A stretch of DNA of 7,275 nt from Bacillota bacterium. Lineage in GTDB: Bacteria > Bacillota > Clostridia > Lachnospirales > Lachnospiraceae. The position numbers and the translations under genes are program-made. A model generated the notes under the pieces. It worked only from the letters and a program-made list of their open reading frames with translations, was not told where the DNA came from and did no database searches. The stretch lies in assembly GCA_023398375.1 (NCBI GenBank), contig JAEWSH010000117.1, positions 1-7,275 of the forward strand. Direction: 5' to 3'. Below are positions 5,104-7,275 of the stretch, one piece after another. The number at the start of each line of letters is the position of its first letter. Position 1 is the stretch's first letter.

Positions 5104-5310
5104 TCAATAGAAAGCGTCAGACATAGAATCTGCAAGTTCTACCAACAAGTTCAACTCTCTCTCGGACATCTTTTTGCAACGGTCGATTCCGAATGTCTGC
5201 CGGATAGCATAGTATGAATTATACCAACTTTCGTTGCAACCCATACTGTTCCTAGCAGTTGTTCCGACTACCGATTCAATTCCGTCCAAGATTTCTTTTT
5301 TTGTCATCAT
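5104..5310 (-). CDS. Small hypothetical protein
   Basis: A 68-residue soluble protein of unknown function, beginning MMTKKEILDGIESVVG. It looks mostly helical, with a polar aromatic middle (ESWYNSYYAIRQTFG, about 27-41) and a final amphipathic helix (SERELNLLVELADSM). The frame is open upstream to a TTG at 5385, but I chose the ATG at 5310 because AAGGAG lies exactly 7 bases before it, and the upstream stretch holds a hairpin and a short upstream ORF instead. The second Met (5307) is an equally placed alternative. Promoter A lies 82 bases upstream. The tRNA-like element follows the stop by 15 bases, suggesting one transcript. Confidence 0.75.
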   Translation of the reverse strand: MMTKKEILDGIESVVGTTARNSMGCNESWYNSYYAIRQTFGIDRCKKMSERELNLLVELADSMSDAFY

Positions 5311-5321
5311 AATAAAACTCC

Positions 5322-5351
5322 TTAAAGTAGACTTACTACTTCCCATTTCAT
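5322..5351 (-). promoter_or_regulatory. Possible 9-codon leader ORF with hairpin before 5104-5310
   Basis: In the leader after promoter A, an ATG at 5351 preceded by AGGA at six bases opens a nine-codon frame, MKWEVVSLL. Its TAA overlaps the Shine-Dalgarno site of the next gene (TAAGGAG). Within it AAGTAG pairs with CTACTT around a five-base loop (5341-5325), a six-pair hairpin ending one base before that site. A ribosome reading the frame would melt the hairpin and stop on top of the site, an arrangement expected of translational control by a leader peptide. The codons show no obvious run of one amino acid. Chance is possible for so short a frame. Confidence 0.35.
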
Positions 5352-5392
5352 AAGCCGTCCTAGAAGTTCTTTCTGATTTTGACAATGATTAT

Positions 5393-5419
5393 ATTATAAC
5401 CTTTATAGGGTTTACCCTG
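5393..5419 (-). promoter_or_regulatory. Promoter A (CAGGGTAA box plus TATAAT)
   Basis: CAGGGTAA (5419-5412), 13 bases, TATAAT (5398-5393) within GGTTATAAT: a perfect copy of the shared promoter. The box directly adjoins the stop codon of 5420-5788, so the promoter fills the gap between genes with nothing to spare. It would start a leader of about 75 bases before the ATG of 5104-5310, the longest of the set. It is likely to serve that gene and the tRNA-like element. Confidence 0.75.
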
Positions 5420-5788
5420 TTACTTAAACTCTGGCGAGTTGTAAGAGTTTGTTTGGTCAGATTTCAAAGCGTCTTTCCGTTTTGTAATGCCGAACATTCT
5501 TTTGAACGGCAGACTGAATAGCTTTATCATACCAAAGAACGCCAAGAACATCAGTGAAATTGGTATGTAGACTGGCCAAATAATACTCCTAAAAACTGCT
5601 TGACCTTTACGACCAAACAATGTGTCGGTGACTTCGCCGTTAAGCCAGTCCTCTAATGTAAACCCATTGTTCCTTACTTCTTTTTCAGTATCAAATAGAT
5701 ACTTAATATAAGAGCCAACCCAAAAGGTTACAACCGACATAAATACATAGCCTACAACAACTGCTACATCTACTGCAAGTTTCAACAT
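5420..5788 (-). CDS. Two-helix membrane protein, unknown function
   Basis: A 122-residue membrane protein with hydrophobic segments at about 4-30 (VDVAVVVGYVFMSVVTFWVG in its core) and 69-92 (IIWPVYIPISLMFLAFFGMI). The 38-residue loop between them contains TLEDWLNGEVTDTLFG. The short tail after the second helix is basic (FKRMFGITKRK), so both termini probably lie in the cytoplasm and the loop outside. I do not recognise a family. The size and two helices would be compatible with a holin-like or envelope protein, but there is no lysin or spanin next to it, so I make no such call. The start has GGAGG about 9 bases before the ATG, inside the end of 5790-6020, whose TAG stop lies one base upstream. 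Confidence 0.82.
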   Translation of the reverse strand: MLKLAVDVAVVVGYVFMSVVTFWVGSYIKYLFDTEKEVRNNGFTLEDWLNGEVTDTLFGRKGQAVFRSIIWPVYIPISLMFLAFFGMIKLFSLPFKRMFGITKRKDALKSDQTNSYNSPEFK

Positions 5789-5789
5789 A

Positions 5790-6020
5790 CTACCAACCCT
5801 CCGATTCGGCTACATCTTCTCCTGCCCCGAAAGAATCATAATAGTCGTCAAACTCTGACTTATCTTCTTCTTCGTCATAGTCGGCTCTGAATGGGTTAGG
5901 TTTTATCCAACTGTGTGGATTACCTTCCCTTTTCTTCTTCCAATAGTATTCTTTATAATAACCTTTTCGGTGTCGGTCGCCTTTCTTGTAACCGTTATCA
6001 CCTTTTTCTGTTCTGCTCAT
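5790..6020 (-). CDS. Charge-polarised, probably disordered small protein
   Basis: A 76-residue protein with few hydrophobic residues and sharply divided charge. Residues 1-45 are rich in Lys, Arg, Tyr and Gly (GYKKGDRHRKGYYKEYYWKKK). Residues 47-76 are strongly acidic (DYDEEEDKSEFDDYYD). Such proteins are often disordered and bind nucleic acid with the basic part while the acidic tail modulates contact; this is inference from composition alone. The start has only a weak GGGG about 8 bases before the ATG. It begins one base after the TAA of 6022-6315, so coupling is likely. The frame is intact and its composition differs from both neighbours. Confidence 0.78.
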   Translation of the reverse strand: MSRTEKGDNGYKKGDRHRKGYYKEYYWKKKREGNPHSWIKPNPFRADYDEEEDKSEFDDYYDSFGAGEDVAESEGW

Positions 6021-6021
6021 T

Positions 6022-6315
6022 TTATATACCCCAATTTATAATTCTTATAAGATGCTTTGACTTTAACGGTATTGGTTTCCTATAAAGTATCTCATAAGTA
6101 AGAAGTTGCTTATAATAAGGCGAATAATCATCGTCCGCCGTTGCTGCTTTTAAGGCTTTGTTTACTGTTTCAGCCGTTTGTTCATCTTTACACACAAACT
6201 TTACTTTATACACATGATGTTCATCATAGCTTGCATAAATGTTTCCAAAGTTTTCTGTATGTAAAGCAAAGTCTTCCTTATTTCCGATACGCAATAAAGC
6301 TGTTAATTTGTCCAT
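6022..6315 (-). CDS. Small hypothetical protein, probably leaderless
   Basis: A 97-residue soluble protein of unknown function. It looks alpha/beta: an N-terminal helix (DKLTALLRIG), strands around 24-42 (GNIYASY, VYKVKFVCKD), a helix at about 44-59 (QTAETVNKALKAATAD) and a strand-rich end (LLTYEILYRKPIPL, then HLIRIINWGI). No motif is recognised. The ATG begins four bases after the TATAAT of promoter C, so the message should start at or next to the start codon and lack a Shine-Dalgarno site. It heads a three-gene run with 5790-6020 (one-base gap) and 5420-5788. Confidence 0.8.
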   Translation of the reverse strand: MDKLTALLRIGNKEDFALHTENFGNIYASYDEHHVYKVKFVCKDEQTAETVNKALKAATADDDYSPYYKQLLTYEILYRKPIPLKSKHLIRIINWGI

Positions 6316-6319
6316 AACA

Positions 6320-6347
6320 ATTATAACCTTTTCTAATCCCTACCCTG
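6320..6347 (-). promoter_or_regulatory. Promoter C (CAGGGTAG box plus TATAAT)
   Basis: CAGGGTAG (6347-6340), 14 bases, TATAAT (6325-6320) within GGTTATAAT. One base of the box differs from the consensus. It lies between the terminator of 6408-6989 and the start of 6022-6315, and only four bases separate the hexamer from the ATG. Confidence 0.72.
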
Positions 6348-6353
6348 GAAAGC

Positions 6354-6391
6354 AAAAAGTGGAACGGCTCCTCTGACAGAAGAACCGTCCC
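6354..6391 (-). terminator. Rho-independent terminator after 6408-6989
   Basis: Minus-strand RNA folds 6391-6361 into a stem of 13 continuous pairs (GGGACGGTTCTTC with GAGGAGCCGTTCC, four of them G-U) with the loop TGTCA. The tail ACTTTTTGCTTT follows at once. It begins 16 bases after the stop of 6408-6989. Its tail ends a few bases before the box of promoter C, so it insulates that promoter from upstream transcription. This is the clearest terminator in the window. Confidence 0.85.
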
Positions 6392-6407
6392 CAAAGTAGG
6401 TAAAAAA

Positions 6408-6989
6408 TTAAAATGTTGTTGCCTCTACCTTTTTCTGTATTGGCTTCAACTGTTTAATTACTGCGTTAATTTCCTTACAGATGTTTGGATAATCTTTAAG
6501 GAATGGTTTCAAATAAGAATCTTTTGCCTTAATGTTTTCAAGTTCACTGATACTGCGTTCAATGTAACTTGCCACCCAGTCACGAGCCTTGATTGCTTCT
6601 TTGTTCATACCGAAATGACTGTTAAGCATATCGACAAAGCCATCCAACTGATACTGTGAATAAGGAACGGAAAGCAATGCTTGTTTCTTGGAATGACCCC
6701 TTACATTGACGAGCTTATGTGTCCACTGTGCGTATCTGTGATTGATTGTGGAATCGTCAAACTGTTCGACTGTTCCTACACCGTCACCATAGTCGGATGC
6801 AATATAAGTTCTAGTTCCGAAGTTGTCTACGGCATAAAGTTTAATGTAATCGCCGTCTTCGCCATAACCTTCACGAACAAAGAACTTTTGATTTTTGAAA
6901 GTGAACGATACGGCAACTGGGATGCCGTCATACCGAATTACACGGGTTACTTTCAGATTGTCTTTGTCAAATAAGAATTTCTGTTTCAT
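6408..6989 (-). CDS. Hypothetical protein, beta-rich N half and helical C half
   Basis: A 193-residue soluble protein of unknown function. Residues 1-95 look beta-rich, with short strands separated by Gly/Asp turns (YDGIPVAVSFTF, EGYGEDGDYIKLYAV, YIASDYGDGVG). Residues 112-192 look helical and include a Trp/Lys-rich part (KARDWVASYIERSISELENI) and a basic end (KQLKPIQKKVEA). Only one Cys (171) is present, and no catalytic pattern is evident. The start is supported by TAGGTAGGA about 7 bases before the ATG, and promoter B lies 25 bases upstream. It ends at the strong terminator at 6354-6391, so it is a single-gene unit: own promoter, own leader, own terminator. Confidence 0.84.
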   Translation of the reverse strand: MKQKFLFDKDNLKVTRVIRYDGIPVAVSFTFKNQKFFVREGYGEDGDYIKLYAVDNFGTRTYIASDYGDGVGTVEQFDDSTINHRYAQWTHKLVNVRGHSKKQALLSVPYSQYQLDGFVDMLNSHFGMNKEAIKARDWVASYIERSISELENIKAKDSYLKPFLKDYPNICKEINAVIKQLKPIQKKVEATTF

Positions 6990-7014
6990 TTTAATGTCCT
7001 ACCTAGGTATTTAT

Positions 7015-7041
7015 ATTATAACCTTAGATAGATTTACCCTG
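7015..7041 (-). promoter_or_regulatory. Promoter B (CAGGGTAA box plus TATAAT)
   Basis: CAGGGTAA (7041-7034), 13 bases, TATAAT (7020-7015) within GGTTATAAT. It is a perfect copy of the shared promoter. The box lies inside the last codons of 7024-7266 and the hexamer just after its stop. It precedes 6408-6989 with a leader of about 18 bases that includes a Shine-Dalgarno site. Confidence 0.75.
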
Positions 7042-7266
7042 TGAATCCGGCGAGTCTTCTGTTTTTTCTTCAATGTCAGACACAGCTTCTTCTGCTTCGT
7101 GTTGTACTTCTTTGTCTTTGTTCTGTCTTTGGATTTTAGTATAATAAGAGAACCCCTTGTTGTGGTGTTCGTCTTGCCATTCAGACTTGTCGGAATGTTT
7201 TCCGTTATGCTTACCCGTGATAGCCCAAACATCGTCATCATAAATCAGTTTTCTGATTTTGGGCAT
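7024..7266 (-). CDS. Small charged hypothetical protein, perhaps partial at the 5' end
   Basis: From the ATG at 7266 this is an 80-residue hydrophilic protein. The first 15 residues could form a strand or helix (PKIRKLIYDDDVWAI). The middle is rich in His, Lys and Asp (GKHNGKHSDKSEWQDEHHNKG) in pieces, and the last 25 residues are acidic and probably disordered (EEAVSDIEEKTEDSPDS). GGAAG lies four bases before the ATG and could serve as a ribosome binding site, but the frame remains open through the nine bases to the right edge, so the true start may lie outside. Its final codons overlap the box of promoter B, meaning the promoter constrains this C-terminus. No function is recognised. Confidence 0.7.
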   Translation of the reverse strand: MPKIRKLIYDDDVWAITGKHNGKHSDKSEWQDEHHNKGFSYYTKIQRQNKDKEVQHEAEEAVSDIEEKTEDSPDSQGKSI

Positions 7267-7275
7267 CTTCTTCCA

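Noticed and set aside
5311..5385. A TTG-started 25-codon N-terminal extension of 5104-5310
   Set aside because: AAGGAG lies at ideal spacing before the ATG at 5310, and the extension covers a leader with its own hairpin and short frame. TTG at 5385 has no ribosome site and lies next to the predicted transcription start.
6681..6974. A plus-strand frame antisense to 6408-6989
   Set aside because: It mirrors a gene with its own promoter, ribosome site and terminator, and shows no independent signal.
7011..7241. A second minus-strand frame overlapping 7024-7266
   Set aside because: It runs through promoter B and has Lys/Thr-rich, low-complexity content typical of a shifted reading of the neighbouring gene.
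1..7275. CRISPR array, insertion sequence or attachment site
   Set aside because: No regularly spaced repeats, no transposase or integrase gene, and no terminal inverted repeats with target duplications were seen.

Overview
The window looks like part of the accessory region of a tailed-phage genome (or a closely related mobile element), probably a large one. All 15 supported genes lie on the minus strand. They are short (68-197 codons), tightly packed, and often joined by 1-10 base gaps or 4-base ATGA overlaps. None carries a family I can name from sequence. There are no plus-strand genes, no structural, replication or metabolic genes, and no insertion sequence or CRISPR array. Overall composition is AT-rich (I estimate about 40% GC). 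TAA, TAG and TGA all act as stops, so there is no sign of an altered code. Several genes have strong Shine-Dalgarno (SD) sites (AGGAGGT, AAGGAG, AAAGGAG), so the host reads SD signals; this argues against Bacteroidota. The host cannot be named further.

Layout, in transcription order from the right edge. A small charged protein (7024-7266, perhaps continuing past the edge) is followed by promoter B and a 193-residue protein (6408-6989) that ends at a strong rho-independent terminator (6354-6391). Promoter C starts a three-gene run: 6022-6315, the charge-polarised 5790-6020, and the two-helix membrane protein 5420-5788. Promoter A starts a leader with a possible 9-codon upstream ORF, a 68-residue protein (5104-5310) and an abnormal tRNA-like element (4946-5088). 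Promoter D starts a Cys/Trp-rich protein (4298-4891), which ends at a hairpin. Promoter E starts 3798-4199. The weaker promoter F starts 3350-3757, and a long run of overlapping genes follows down to 352. This run includes a tandem paralogous pair (925-1275 and 1285-1632) and two more membrane proteins (1643-2005 and 352-924). Bases 1-351 hold no convincing gene but carry two adjacent hairpins that fold best as minus-strand RNA.

The clearest system-level signal is a repeated promoter. Five near-identical copies and one weaker copy have an upstream box CAGGGTAA, then 13 or 14 bases, then TATAAT, usually within GGTTATAAT. There is no sigma70 -35 box at the usual spacing. The box position resembles activator-dependent middle promoters such as the MotA promoters of T4, so a phage-encoded or phage-redirected transcription factor probably controls these genes as a regulon. 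Two copies place the start codon 4 bases after the -10 hexamer, which implies leaderless mRNAs.

A second signal is the complete absence of GATC from the 7275 bases, as expected of a phage escaping a GATC-targeting restriction system. The protein functions are unknown. Many small genes, several membrane proteins and a shared promoter together fit host-takeover or accessory genes, but that is inference.
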